From the NCBI GenBank assembly GCA_965659685.1, contig CBFHXB010000001.1, positions 62,001-126,000 of the forward strand: a stretch of 64,000 bases of DNA. The letters run 5' to 3'. The notes under the pieces are model-generated. The model was given only the letters and a program-made list of their open reading frames with translations, was not told the DNA's origin and searched no databases. This stretch comes from MGIIa-L3 sp11892u (GTDB taxonomy: Archaea; Thermoplasmatota; Poseidoniia; Poseidoniales; Poseidoniaceae). Positions 8,564 through 16,824 of the stretch are shown here, piece after piece (the stretch's first letter is position 1; each line of letters opens with the position of its first letter). Both the position numbers and the translations under genes were made by a program.

Positions 8564-9940
8564 TCATGCTTCGGAACGGGTGAGCAAATGGTACTGCCAA
8601 AGGTCGTCGTGCGCTCCGCTGCCGTCTTGCCGACGGACGTCCACGTTGGAGCCGGGAGGGAAGCGCGTCATCAGCGCACCTTCGATGATCCCGTCGTCCA
8701 TCTCCCACATTGGGAGGACGTCTTCGTCATGGGTGGGCGGGTGGTGAAGGCCAACTTGGACGTGGAATTCTGGTTCAATGCCGTAGAGCAAGGTGCCCAA
8801 GCCAGCGTGTTCCCACCAGTCCATCATTTCGTCGAGGAATTCGATGTCGTTGTCGATCGAGCGGAGGCTGAAGGCAAGTTCGTGACCCACGCGGTTGCCA
8901 ACTTGCCGCAGCATCCGTCCGATGTCGATGCCGAGCACCTTGAGGTTCGACAAGCGGCCGTCGCTCAGGCTTTGCCTCGCTTGATTCACGGTGTCGCCTG
9001 CGGCGAAGAATGCCGCAGGGTCGAAGGGCGTGTCCTCCTCCGGCAACTCGCCGTCGAAGCCAAGTGCAGACGTCAGCGATTCGAGGAAGGAACCCTCCCC
9101 AATCGTCAGGCGCAGCGGGTCGTTGATGCGGTTCTCGGTGAAGCGCGCCACGGCCAATTCGAAGGGGATGGCCTCTTCCCAAATGGCGTCGATGAGGTTC
9201 TCCTGCGAGATGGCGAAGGGAACGGATTCGATGACCAGGGCCGCGTCTTCTTTCCCGCGGCCAACGGGATTGGCTTCGAGGTTCAGGAACTGGATGACGT
9301 AGGACTGATCCTGCAAGAACCCGTTCGAATCGAGTTCGTCCGCGTGGCGGATTTCGATGCTTGGGTGAAGCTGGTCGTAGAAGCGCAGCGTTCGTGGTTC
9401 GAGTTGGGTGATGACCTGGACAACGACGCCGCGGACTGCAGCCGTGTTGACGGCTTCGAGGGCTTCGGATCGGCACAGATGGAGGATGCCAAAGCGTCCC
9501 AACAGCAACACCAAGCGTTCCTCGCTCTCTTCCGCCATGCGCTTGAGACGACGGTAGATGTGGACGCGTTCCTTGAGAACCGCAAAGCGTGGTTCGTCCC
9601 GCTCACGTCGGATGGCTTCGAAGGAGGCTTCGTCGCCGGTTCCTTCGCTCAAAGCGTCGTACCCTTCTTGCAGACGGTCAAGCTGAGCGCGTCTGGTTTC
9701 GATGATGTGGTGGACGGCCTCGTCAACACGAAGGCTCGAAAACTGCATCGGGCGGTCTGCCGTGGCGGTTACGATGCCCATTTCTTGGAGGCGGGAGAGG
9801 CTGTTGTAGGCGTCCAACCGCGTCGTGTCGAGTTCCTTGGCCAGTTCGCTGGCCTTCATTTTCGGATTGCTTCCAAGGACCATGATCGAGCGCACTTCGC
9901 GCTCCGTCAGACCTGCCTCGAGCAACAGCTCGTTCCACAT
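8564..9940 (-). CDS. TrmB-family transcriptional regulator
   Basis: 458 residues. The N-terminal 70 residues form a winged helix of the TrmB type (LTEREVRSIMVLGSNP, then SELAKELDTTRLDAYNSLSRLQEMGIV), followed by a coiled linker with HHIIETRRAQLDRL. The remaining roughly 330 residues would be a regulatory domain I cannot match in detail; a short segment resembles the TrmB phospholipase-D-like fold. Archaeal TrmB proteins respond to sugars, but the family also controls redox and central metabolism. Its ATG overlaps the peroxiredoxin stop by one base (TGATG), so the two are translationally coupled downstream of ribA. The target genes may be the neighbouring stress genes (inference). Confidence 0.8.
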   Translation of the reverse strand: MWNELLLEAGLTEREVRSIMVLGSNPKMKASELAKELDTTRLDAYNSLSRLQEMGIVTATADRPMQFSSLRVDEAVHHIIETRRAQLDRLQEGYDALSEGTGDEASFEAIRRERDEPRFAVLKERVHIYRRLKRMAEESEERLVLLLGRFGILHLCRSEALEAVNTAAVRGVVVQVITQLEPRTLRFYDQLHPSIEIRHADELDSNGFLQDQSYVIQFLNLEANPVGRGKEDAALVIESVPFAISQENLIDAIWEEAIPFELAVARFTENRINDPLRLTIGEGSFLESLTSALGFDGELPEEDTPFDPAAFFAAGDTVNQARQSLSDGRLSNLKVLGIDIGRMLRQVGNRVGHELAFSLRSIDNDIEFLDEMMDWWEHAGLGTLLYGIEPEFHVQVGLHHPPTHDEDVLPMWEMDDGIIEGALMTRFPPGSNVDVRRQDGSGAHDDLWQYHLLTRSEA

Positions 9941-10401
9941 CAGGCCTCACCGCCCGTAACGCGGGTGAGGTCGCTCAAGATTCGAGCGACGTGCCTGCGG
10001 GGGCGGAACAGCCAATCGTAGACGTAGTGCACCGTGTTGTCCGGTCCGATCAGGAAGGACGACTTCGCTGGAAATCGGCCAAGGTGCATGGGGACGTTGA
10101 AGGACGCGGCCACCTGCCGGTCGGGGTCGGACAGAATGGGGAAAGGAAGGCCCCCGGAGAAGCCGTCCTTGAACGAGCGGTGGCTGTCCACCGAGTCACG
10201 ACCGATGCCGACGACCGAACACCCCGCCGAAACGAAGAGGTCGTGTTGTTCCTTGAACGTCAAACAGCCTCGCTTGCAGGTCGGTGAATTGTCGCGGCTG
10301 TAAAAGAAAATCAAGCGCCATGTCCCCTTTAGTGAAGAGGAATCAAACACCGTGCCGTCGTCTGCATTCAATTCAAACGCCGGAGCCGTTTGACCAATCA
10401 T
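9940..10401 (-). CDS. Peroxiredoxin (AhpC/TSA, BCP-like)
   Basis: 153-residue thiol peroxidase. Typical opening IGQTAPAFELNADDG, the strand WRLIFFYSRDNSPTCKRGC holding the peroxidatic Cys (normally TPGC, here SPTC) with a second Cys three residues later, and the later FPILSDPDRQVAASF. It reduces H2O2 or lipid peroxides in the cytoplasm using thiol donors. The open frame runs on upstream into ribA, but the family start MIGQTAP places the ATG at 10401. Middle gene of ribA-peroxiredoxin-TrmB. The C terminus (FRPRRHVARIL) shows no membrane segment. Confidence 0.88.
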   Translation of the reverse strand: MIGQTAPAFELNADDGTVFDSSSLKGTWRLIFFYSRDNSPTCKRGCLTFKEQHDLFVSAGCSVVGIGRDSVDSHRSFKDGFSGGLPFPILSDPDRQVAASFNVPMHLGRFPAKSSFLIGPDNTVHYVYDWLFRPRRHVARILSDLTRVTGGEA

Positions 10402-10421
10402 GTCCTTTGTCAAAGCGGTCA

Positions 10422-10438
10422 CCTCACGACGAGTGAGG
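10422..10438. promoter_or_regulatory. Inverted repeat upstream of peroxiredoxin
   Basis: CCTCAC-GACGA-GTGAGG, perfect 6-bp arms around a 5-base centre, 21 bases before the peroxiredoxin ATG in the 70-base gap after ribA. It could be an operator or an RNA hairpin at the ribA 3' end. No protein is assigned. Confidence 0.4.
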
Positions 10439-10471
10439 CTTGCTGCAGTTAAGATAGGTTCCCCCACGTTC

Positions 10472-11092
10472 TCATGCCCCCTTGATGGGCAAAAGGTGCC
10501 CCATCCGTTCTGCCTTGGTCTCCAGGTAGCGGATGTTGTGCTTCCCGAGGCCCGCCAAATGCTGGATCCGATCTTCGACCTCAATGCCGTGGTCGATGAG
10601 CCCCTTTCGCTTCAACGGGTTGTTGGTCATGAGGCGCACACGAGCGACGCCGAGTTCCTTCAGCATGGCCGCGGCCATCTCGTAGGTGCGTGCGTCCGCA
10701 GGAAGTCCGAGCGCGAGGTTGGCGTCCAACGTGTCGTAGCCCAGGTCCTGGAGGTGGTAGGCCTGCACCTTTGCGAAGAGGCCGATGCCACGCCCTTCTT
10801 GGCGAAGGTACACGACGGCACCGACACCCGCGTCTTGGACGGCTTGCATGGCGAGTTGAAGTTGCGGGCCACAATCGCACTTCAGGCTGCCAAAAGCGTC
10901 ACCGGTCAGGCACTCGGAGTGAATGCGAACGAGCGGCGCATCGGCGGAGGTCAGGTCGCCGACCGTGAGGAGGGCGTGCTCTGCACCGGTTTTGGGATCC
11001 ACGAAGGCGTGGAGGGTGAACGTTCCGAACGCCGTGGGCAACGTGGCCTGGGCGGGGATGTCCTTGCTGGTCGCGTCAATGCTGATGGCCAT
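10472..11092 (-). CDS. ribA: GTP cyclohydrolase II
   Basis: 206-residue enzyme opening the riboflavin pathway from GTP. It carries the zinc site SECLTGDAFGSLKCDCGPQL, then LRQEGRGIGL and TNNPLKRKGL, all diagnostic of RibA. It has no fused RibB domain. Many archaea use the unrelated ArfA enzyme for this step, so a bacterial-type RibA is notable. The start at 11092 (MAISIDATS) was chosen because a TATATGA box lies about 25 bases upstream; an ATG six codons earlier would fall inside the promoter region. Divergent from photolyase, which needs FAD. Confidence 0.95.
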   Translation of the reverse strand: MAISIDATSKDIPAQATLPTAFGTFTLHAFVDPKTGAEHALLTVGDLTSADAPLVRIHSECLTGDAFGSLKCDCGPQLQLAMQAVQDAGVGAVVYLRQEGRGIGLFAKVQAYHLQDLGYDTLDANLALGLPADARTYEMAAAMLKELGVARVRLMTNNPLKRKGLIDHGIEVEDRIQHLAGLGKHNIRYLETKAERMGHLLPIKGA

Positions 11093-11113
11093 GTTAGTAA
11101 GGATGTGCATCGG

Positions 11114-11120
11114 TATATGA
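11114..11120 (-). promoter_or_regulatory. TATA box of ribA operon
   Basis: TCATATA on the minus strand, 25 bases before the ribA ATG. It forms one half of a divergent promoter with the photolyase box about 40 bases away. Confidence 0.6.
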
Positions 11121-11155
11121 ACCGTCGTTGCTCACCGCAGGCCCCTGAACGGTTG

Positions 11156-11163
11156 TTGATATA
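11156..11163 (+). promoter_or_regulatory. TATA box of photolyase
   Basis: TGATATAC on the plus strand, 27 bases before the photolyase ATG at 11187, again the spacing for a leaderless message. Confidence 0.6.
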
Positions 11164-11186
11164 CCACGTGAGGCGCACGAATTACG

Positions 11187-12755
11187 ATGGGTGCTGACGC
11201 TGCAGCCGAGGAACGGAGCCCAAGGCTCACCGTTCGGTCTGCAAAAGACGGTCATAGCGGCGCCCATGTCCTCTATTGGATGACCTCGTCACGCAGGACG
11301 TCCTACAACCTCGCGCTCCAGCATGCCGTGGACGTTGCGGTCGAGCGAAACCTCCCTCTCGTCGTGGTCGAAGCCTTGGCCATTGGGCACCGATGGGCCA
11401 ACGACAGGATCCACACGTTTGTGCTTCAGGGCATGATCGACCAACGCATCGAACTGCTCGGCAGCGGCGTGTCCTACGTGCCGTATGTTGAAACCCGCCA
11501 TGGCGAAGCTCGCGGCTTGCTTGCTCGGATGAGCGTCGATGCCGATGTGTTGGTCATCGACGATTACCCCACCTACATGCCTCGGCAGGTCGCGGAACGT
11601 GCCCTCACGCTGGCGCCTTGTGAAGTGCATTTGGTCGATGGGAACGGTTTCATCGCGATGCGGCACGCCGGTCGTGCTTTCACCACCGCTTACTCGTTGC
11701 GTCGGCACTTGCACAAGACCATTGAGGACCACCTTGCGGACGTGCCGGTTGCGTTTCCCCTCGCACCCGCACTTGCCTTGCCCGACGCTGACGAACAACT
11801 CATTGCCCTGGCGTTCAAAGAAACCGACACGCCTCCAACCCCTCTGGAATTTATATGGCGCACCGCTGAAGGTGATCGAATCGGCCGGGAGGCCCTGAAA
11901 TCCCTTGACATCGACCACGACGTGGCTCCTGTTCGAGGGATGAAAGGAGGCAGCATCTCTGCCCAAAAAAGGTGGAGAAAATTCCTCGACGACCGCCTCG
12001 AGCGTTACCACGAAGACCGAAATCATCCGGACCTGCAAGCTGCGACAGGCCTCTCTCCGTGGCTCCACTTCGGCCATATTTCCTCACAACAGATGGTCAA
12101 GGACGTGTTGGACCTGTACAATTGGGACCCCGGTCACACCACACCACCTGCCGACGGCCGGCGCTCAGGCTGGTGGGGCCTTCCAGCAGGGGCTGAAGCC
12201 TTCCTTGACCAAGTGGTGACCTGGCGAGATCTGGCGTTCATCCACGCGCACATGGTCGAAGATCACGACGGATACAGTTCCATTCCAGAATGGGCCCAAG
12301 CGACCCTTGCGGAGCACGCCGATGACCCGCGTCCCGGCGGCTACACCTTCCAACAGCTGGAAGCCGCGGAAACAGGCGACGCCCTGTGGAACGCCGCCCA
12401 GCGGCAGCTGATGCAAGATGGCATCATTCAGAATTACCTGCGCATGTTGTGGGGCAAGAAAATCCTCGAATGGGCTCCGACGCCTCAACTGGCGTTCGAC
12501 TGGATGGTGGCCCTCAACGACCGTTGGGCGATCGATGGAAGGGATCCGAATTCCTACGCCGGGATCGGTTGGGTTTGTGGGAAATTCGATCGCGGTTGGA
12601 CCGAACGCCCCGTTTTTGGCAAGGTCCGCTGCATGATGTCCCACCGCACGGAAAAGAAGGTCAAAGCCCGAGAATACATCGCACGCTACGGGCCAAATCA
12701 GACGCAACAACGCCTCGGTGCCTCCTATCGAATGCCGCCCCGTCGCGACGTCTGA
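11187..12755 (+). CDS. phr: Class II CPD photolyase
   Basis: 522-residue FAD enzyme that splits UV-induced cyclobutane pyrimidine dimers with blue light. Class II features are present: VLYWMTSSRRTSYNLAL at the N-terminal antenna fold, WRDLAFIHAHM, and the C-terminal block LRMLWGKKILEW, DPNSYAGIGWVCGKFDRGW and GKVRCM. Length matches the family (about 450-530). The ATG is preceded by its own TATA box, and the gene is divergent from ribA, which supplies flavin precursor. It is followed 49 bases on by a DUF523/DUF1722 gene, echoing the ybgA-phr pairing in enteric bacteria. Confidence 0.95.
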   Translation: MGADAAAEERSPRLTVRSAKDGHSGAHVLYWMTSSRRTSYNLALQHAVDVAVERNLPLVVVEALAIGHRWANDRIHTFVLQGMIDQRIELLGSGVSYVPYVETRHGEARGLLARMSVDADVLVIDDYPTYMPRQVAERALTLAPCEVHLVDGNGFIAMRHAGRAFTTAYSLRRHLHKTIEDHLADVPVAFPLAPALALPDADEQLIALAFKETDTPPTPLEFIWRTAEGDRIGREALKSLDIDHDVAPVRGMKGGSISAQKRWRKFLDDRLERYHEDRNHPDLQAATGLSPWLHFGHISSQQMVKDVLDLYNWDPGHTTPPADGRRSGWWGLPAGAEAFLDQVVTWRDLAFIHAHMVEDHDGYSSIPEWAQATLAEHADDPRPGGYTFQQLEAAETGDALWNAAQRQLMQDGIIQNYLRMLWGKKILEWAPTPQLAFDWMVALNDRWAIDGRDPNSYAGIGWVCGKFDRGWTERPVFGKVRCMMSHRTEKKVKAREYIARYGPNQTQQRLGASYRMPPRRDV

Positions 12756-12773
12756 GCGAGCGAGAAACGTCTG

Positions 12774-12781
12774 TTCAAATA
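12774..12781 (+). promoter_or_regulatory. TATA-like box before DUF523/DUF1722 gene
   Basis: TTCAAATA centred about 27 bases before the ATG at 12805. Confidence 0.45.
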
Positions 12782-12804
12782 CTCCACGAAGTTCTTCCTG
12801 TCTG

Positions 12805-13761
12805 ATGGAGAAACCACTGGTCGCAGCGTCCGCATGCTTGCTTGGTTCGCCCGTGCGCTACAACGGCGATGCTTGCGAATTCCGACCGCTGTCACGTCGA
12901 TGGTCAGAGCATCTGAAGTTGCTCCCCGTGTGTCCTGAGGTCGGTATCGGCCTTGGGACCCCTCGTCCAACCATTCGCCTTTCTCGGGGTCCCGACGGCG
13001 TCCGGCTGGTTGAACCGCGCTCCGGAAACGACCTGACCGACAAGATGGTGGCGTGGGCTCAGCGCACGTCCGACGACCTGGCCGGCCTCGGCGTCGACGG
13101 TTTGGTCCTGAAGAAGGACTCACCCTCATGCGGGGTTGAGCGCGTCAAGGTGCATCCCGCCAAGGAAGGGCGTCCCACCCGCGATGGCGTGGGCGTGTTC
13201 GCCATGGTCTTCATGGCCCTCAACCCACAGATACCCGTCATTGAGGAGGGCCGGTTGAACGATCCGAATCAAGCCGAGCATTTCCTTGCTCGCGTTCATT
13301 TCCACCACAGGTGGAAGGTCGCCGGACAGGACGGTTGGACCGCCCAACGTCTGATGAACTTCCATCAGGAACACAAGATCTTCCTTGTCGCTCGAACGGC
13401 AGACGCAAAGCGCAAACTCGGGCGCTCCATTGCCGCTGGTTTTGACGCAGGACTTCCCGCTGCTGAGGTGGCGTTGACGTACATGATCGAAGCACAACAC
13501 CACCTCAACGTCCTCCCCCGCCGTGGTCGCTTCGCGCACGCCATGGAACGGGCGTTGGCGCGCATGGACCTGGCCTTGTCGAGTCCGGGGCGCGAGCAAG
13601 TCATCCGGTCCATCCACGCGTACCGGAAAGGGGAACTGCCACGCATGGCTCCACTGGTTCTTCTCGATCATTTGGCCGGCTCAGCTGGCAGCGTTCCACC
13701 GTGGCTCGGCCACCTCTCGAATCCCGTTCCCGCGGCGACGGGTGTTTTGGCGAGGGTTTGA
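12805..13761 (+). CDS. DUF523-DUF1722 (YbgA-type) protein
   Basis: 318 residues with two known domains of uncertain role. The N-terminal half is DUF523: ASACLLGSPVRYNG, LPVCPEVGIGLGTPRP, LVLKKDSPSCG; its conserved cysteines suggest metal or cluster binding. The C-terminal half is DUF1722 (FLARVHFHHRWK, LMNFHQEHKIFLVAR), the YbgA family. The full fusion is common in bacteria beside photolyase genes, and this copy sits directly after class II photolyase. It ends two bases before the next gene, so they are probably co-transcribed. A role in DNA repair or thiouridine metabolism has been suggested for the family; I cannot resolve it. Confidence 0.85.
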   Translation: MEKPLVAASACLLGSPVRYNGDACEFRPLSRRWSEHLKLLPVCPEVGIGLGTPRPTIRLSRGPDGVRLVEPRSGNDLTDKMVAWAQRTSDDLAGLGVDGLVLKKDSPSCGVERVKVHPAKEGRPTRDGVGVFAMVFMALNPQIPVIEEGRLNDPNQAEHFLARVHFHHRWKVAGQDGWTAQRLMNFHQEHKIFLVARTADAKRKLGRSIAAGFDAGLPAAEVALTYMIEAQHHLNVLPRRGRFAHAMERALARMDLALSSPGREQVIRSIHAYRKGELPRMAPLVLLDHLAGSAGSVPPWLGHLSNPVPAATGVLARV

Positions 13762-13763
13762 TC

Positions 13764-15185
13764 ATGCCCGTCTTTGAACACCATGCGCCGATGCCGGCAC
13801 CGCAACCTTTGCTGTGGGCGTGGCACGATTCTCCTGAGGCCTTCGTCCGCATCATGCCTGAATGGGAACGGCTCATTCCGGTCCAACTTGGAGGCCTTGA
13901 AAACGGCCAACAAACCCGTTTCAAAATGCGCCTTGGCCCGCTCCGTCCGACGTGGGTGGCCGAGCATTTCGACGTCGAGGACGGCCACGCCTTCTCCGAT
14001 CGAATGGTCAAGGGGCCCTTCGGGACATGGGACCACGAGCACCGTTTTGATGCAGACGGAACAGAATCGAAAGTCGTTGACACGGTCAACTGGCGCTTGC
14101 CCTTTCACCTGCTGAGCGGATGGACGGCGCCGCTGACGGTCATGCCGCGCATTCGCTCCATGTTCCGCTTCCGAAGCGACCGCGTTCGGGGCGACCTCAA
14201 GCGCATCCAGGAGACCTCTGAGTTGCCACGGCGGCGTGTGCTGGTCACCGGATCCACGGGCCTGATCGGCACACAACTCTGTGCCTTCCTTTTTGCCGCA
14301 GGCCATGACGTGGTTCGTCTGCTTCGAAAGGAGACCGTCTTGCCCAAGCACTTGGCCTCAGCCGAGGTGGTCCGCTGGAACGACCAGACCGGAGAGGTGC
14401 TTGAGGGCTCCTTCGATGGCTTCGATGCCGTGATTCATTTGGCCGGTGCAGGCATCGGTGACAAGCGGTGGTCAAAAGCCCGCAAGGCCTTGATTCGAAA
14501 CAGCCGCACGGGGCCAACACGCAACCTTGCCGAAGCCTTGGCGGCCACGGAGAACCCACCCGAGGTCTTGCTGTCTGGATCTGCCATCGGCGTCTACGGC
14601 AACCGTGGCGAAGAGGTCCTCACCGAATCCTCGTCACGCGGAGAAGGCTTCCTCTGCGACCTTGCCAACGATTGGGAAGGTGCAGCCTTGCCGGCGAAGG
14701 AAGCCGGCATCCGTTTGGTTCACCTTCGAACGGGACTTGTCACCACCGCTGCCGGTGGTTTCCTCGGCAAGCAGCTTCTTCCAGCAAAGGTGGGTGCAGG
14801 CGGTCCAATTCGCGGTGGACGGCAACGGCTGTCGTGGATCTCCATGGACGATTACGTCCACGCCGTGCACCATCTGATGATGGTGAAGGATGCGCAAGGT
14901 CCGTTCAACATCACGTCACCAAATCCCGTCAACCAACGGACCTTCGCCAAGGTGCTTGGCCGCGTGCTGCGGCGTCCCGCCTTTGCTCCGCTTCCCGGTT
15001 TTGTGATCCGCCTCATGTTTGGCGAGATGGGCCAAGAATTGCTGCTGGAAGGTCAACATGTCGAGCCTGCGCGTTTGCTTGAACTCGGGTATGAATTCCA
15101 ACACCCGGACCTTGAGTCCTGCCTCCGCCACACGCTTGGGAAGATGCGCGCTTCCTCTCCTGACGTCATGCACACCCGGGCTTGA
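13764..15185 (+). CDS. SRPBCC domain fused to TIGR01777-type SDR epimerase
   Basis: 473 residues. Residues 1-150 look like a START/SRPBCC ligand-binding fold (FEHHAPMPAPQPLLWAWHDS, WDHEHRF). From about residue 155 there is a Rossmann dehydrogenase: RRVLVTGSTGLIGTQLC, VIHLAGAGIGDKRW, LLSGSAIGVYG and a C-terminal DUF1731-like segment, the pattern of TIGR01777/YfcH proteins. The substrate is unknown; the same fusion occurs in bacteria. The start at 13764 lies two bases after the preceding stop, giving tight coupling with the DUF523/DUF1722 gene. It lies in a run of photoprotection genes, so a role in lipid or pigment modification is possible but not shown. Confidence 0.85.
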   Translation: MPVFEHHAPMPAPQPLLWAWHDSPEAFVRIMPEWERLIPVQLGGLENGQQTRFKMRLGPLRPTWVAEHFDVEDGHAFSDRMVKGPFGTWDHEHRFDADGTESKVVDTVNWRLPFHLLSGWTAPLTVMPRIRSMFRFRSDRVRGDLKRIQETSELPRRRVLVTGSTGLIGTQLCAFLFAAGHDVVRLLRKETVLPKHLASAEVVRWNDQTGEVLEGSFDGFDAVIHLAGAGIGDKRWSKARKALIRNSRTGPTRNLAEALAATENPPEVLLSGSAIGVYGNRGEEVLTESSSRGEGFLCDLANDWEGAALPAKEAGIRLVHLRTGLVTTAAGGFLGKQLLPAKVGAGGPIRGGRQRLSWISMDDYVHAVHHLMMVKDAQGPFNITSPNPVNQRTFAKVLGRVLRRPAFAPLPGFVIRLMFGEMGQELLLEGQHVEPARLLELGYEFQHPDLESCLRHTLGKMRASSPDVMHTRA

Positions 15186-15235
15186 CGGTTTCAATCGGCG
15201 ACGGGTCTATCCGCCGAACGCAGAAAGCAGGACCA

Positions 15236-16120
15236 ATGGACGGGTTGCTCCCTGACGCCATGCCGCTCGTTTTACGGGTGATCGTGTGGGTTATTGCGGG
15301 CTGGTTCGCCCTTCGAGTGTGGCTGTTTTACCGCGTTTATCGGCGCCGGATTGCATCGCTGGACCGTGATTGGTGCGATTACTGCCGGCATCAGGCCACG
15401 GCAGAGGTGGACGAAGAAGCCCGTACGGTGACCTTCTCCCACATTCGTGATTTCACCTGGCTGGACACCAAAGATCGCGAGGAGGCCTGGGCCCACGACG
15501 TGATGTTCGACCTGAACGCCATCAAGGACGTCTGGTACATCGTGGATCATTTCTCGAAAATCAAGGGCATGGCGCACACCATGCTCACGTTTGAGTTCCT
15601 TGACGGGAAGGCGGTGACCTTCTCCTTTGAAGCCCGACGCGACGCTGCGGACCGTTTCTCGCCGTGGGAAGGCATGTGGCGCGCCTACGAACTCTACCTT
15701 TCCATCGGGTTTGAGCGTGACATGGTCTACCTCCGCACCAACGCGAGAAAGCATCAGGTGCACCGTTACCGTACCACCACGTCGCGTCGCCGGGAGCGTG
15801 AATTGTTCATCCTCCTTGCACGTCGGGCCGATGAATTGGCCCGCACACCGGAATGGTACCACTCGCTCTCGACCTCATGCGCGACGGAATTGCGCACGCA
15901 AATCAACCGCATCTCTCCCGTTCGAATCCCCTACGTGTGGCGGCTATTGTTGCCCGGACACAGCCCCCGCATGGCCTATCGTCTTGGCCTTTTGCAACGT
16001 TGGGGCACCTTTGAGGAAACACGTGAGCGCTCAAGGGTGGACGTGGTCGCCCGAGAATGGGACGGTGAAGGCGACTACAGCGCCATGCTGAACGCGTCCT
16101 TGCCTGGTCATCCGAAGTGA
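15236..16120 (+). CDS. DUF4105 (Lnb N-terminal-like) membrane protein
   Basis: 294 residues. One N-terminal membrane helix (LVLRVIVWVIAGWFALRVWL) precedes a basic stretch and a soluble domain with VTFSHIRDFTW, WYIVDHFSKIKGMAHTMLTF and the conserved FSFEAR, matching the DUF4105 family of predicted membrane-associated, peptidase-like proteins common in proteobacteria. The ATG at 15236 follows GCAGGACCA; a TTG at 15182 overlapping the previous stop is less likely. Substrate unknown. The 3' end overlaps the thiamine pyrophosphokinase gene by 13 bases, tail to tail. Confidence 0.75.
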   Translation: MDGLLPDAMPLVLRVIVWVIAGWFALRVWLFYRVYRRRIASLDRDWCDYCRHQATAEVDEEARTVTFSHIRDFTWLDTKDREEAWAHDVMFDLNAIKDVWYIVDHFSKIKGMAHTMLTFEFLDGKAVTFSFEARRDAADRFSPWEGMWRAYELYLSIGFERDMVYLRTNARKHQVHRYRTTTSRRRERELFILLARRADELARTPEWYHSLSTSCATELRTQINRISPVRIPYVWRLLLPGHSPRMAYRLGLLQRWGTFEETRERSRVDVVAREWDGEGDYSAMLNASLPGHPK

Positions 16121-16731
16121 ACGGCAGAGCGGCTAAGGAGAAGGTCCCCTGAGGCCACCTCGATCTGAACGGTGGAGTCCTTGGCCACGTTGTGTACCCC
16201 GCGCGTTCCTGTCGTGACCTTGGCATGGCTGAGCGGCCACTCCACGCCGCTTAGGTGGGCGATGGCGACCTCGCCATAGGGATGGAGCCCAATCACCATG
16301 CCTTCTTCGGCGTCCACCGCGACGCGCGTTCCTGGCGGGATGCGACGAAGGTCTCCACCGCCAAGGTGCAGGACAGCTCCACTCTTGGCTTCGATCAGCG
16401 CCGCAGGCGCCGCCAGGCGATGGTCGAGCCTCCCACCGTCAAGTCCAATGACGTGCACCTCGGTGCCTGCGTGGTGCGTTTCACACCACGTCAGCACCTT
16501 CGAAAGGTCCGTGGCGTCTTGGTCGGGCAACTCGATGCGAGGTACGCCGGCAGGGGCCTGACCCACGCTGTCGAGGTCGCCAAGGATGGCGGTCACGTCG
16601 AGCCCGAATTGTGCGGCGTGTTTCCAGCCTCCGTCGCAGCCGAGGACCACAGAAGCAGCCTCGATCAGAAACGGAGGCACGCCGCCGGGTGGGAGTTCTC
16701 CCGCGGCAAACACGAGCACATGTCCCGCCAT
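16108..16731 (-). CDS. Thiamine pyrophosphokinase
   Basis: 207 residues. Family motifs: GCDGGWKHAAQFGLDVTAILGDLDS (read in two parts, GCDGGW then GDLDS) and DQDATDLSKVL, followed by GLDGGRLDHRLA. These are the ATP- and thiamine-binding segments of the enzyme that converts thiamine plus ATP to thiamine diphosphate. The C-terminal beta domain (HPYGEVAIAHLSGVEWPL) is also as expected. The product is the cofactor of the KorAB complex encoded downstream. Stands alone between convergent and divergent neighbours. Confidence 0.9.
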   Translation of the reverse strand: MAGHVLVFAAGELPPGGVPPFLIEAASVVLGCDGGWKHAAQFGLDVTAILGDLDSVGQAPAGVPRIELPDQDATDLSKVLTWCETHHAGTEVHVIGLDGGRLDHRLAAPAALIEAKSGAVLHLGGGDLRRIPPGTRVAVDAEEGMVIGLHPYGEVAIAHLSGVEWPLSHAKVTTGTRGVHNVAKDSTVQIEVASGDLLLSRSAVHFG

Positions 16732-16824
16732 GCTTGCCCATCCCGTGATTCCACATGAGGATTCGTGAAGCGGTTCCGGGCGTCGTGGGGAATGGGTTTT
16801 GAACGTCCTCGGTCATCCTCAGCC

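Noticed and set aside
10402..10471. FMN riboswitch near ribA
   Set aside because: The gap is only 70 bases, lies downstream of ribA, and shows none of the conserved FMN-aptamer segments.
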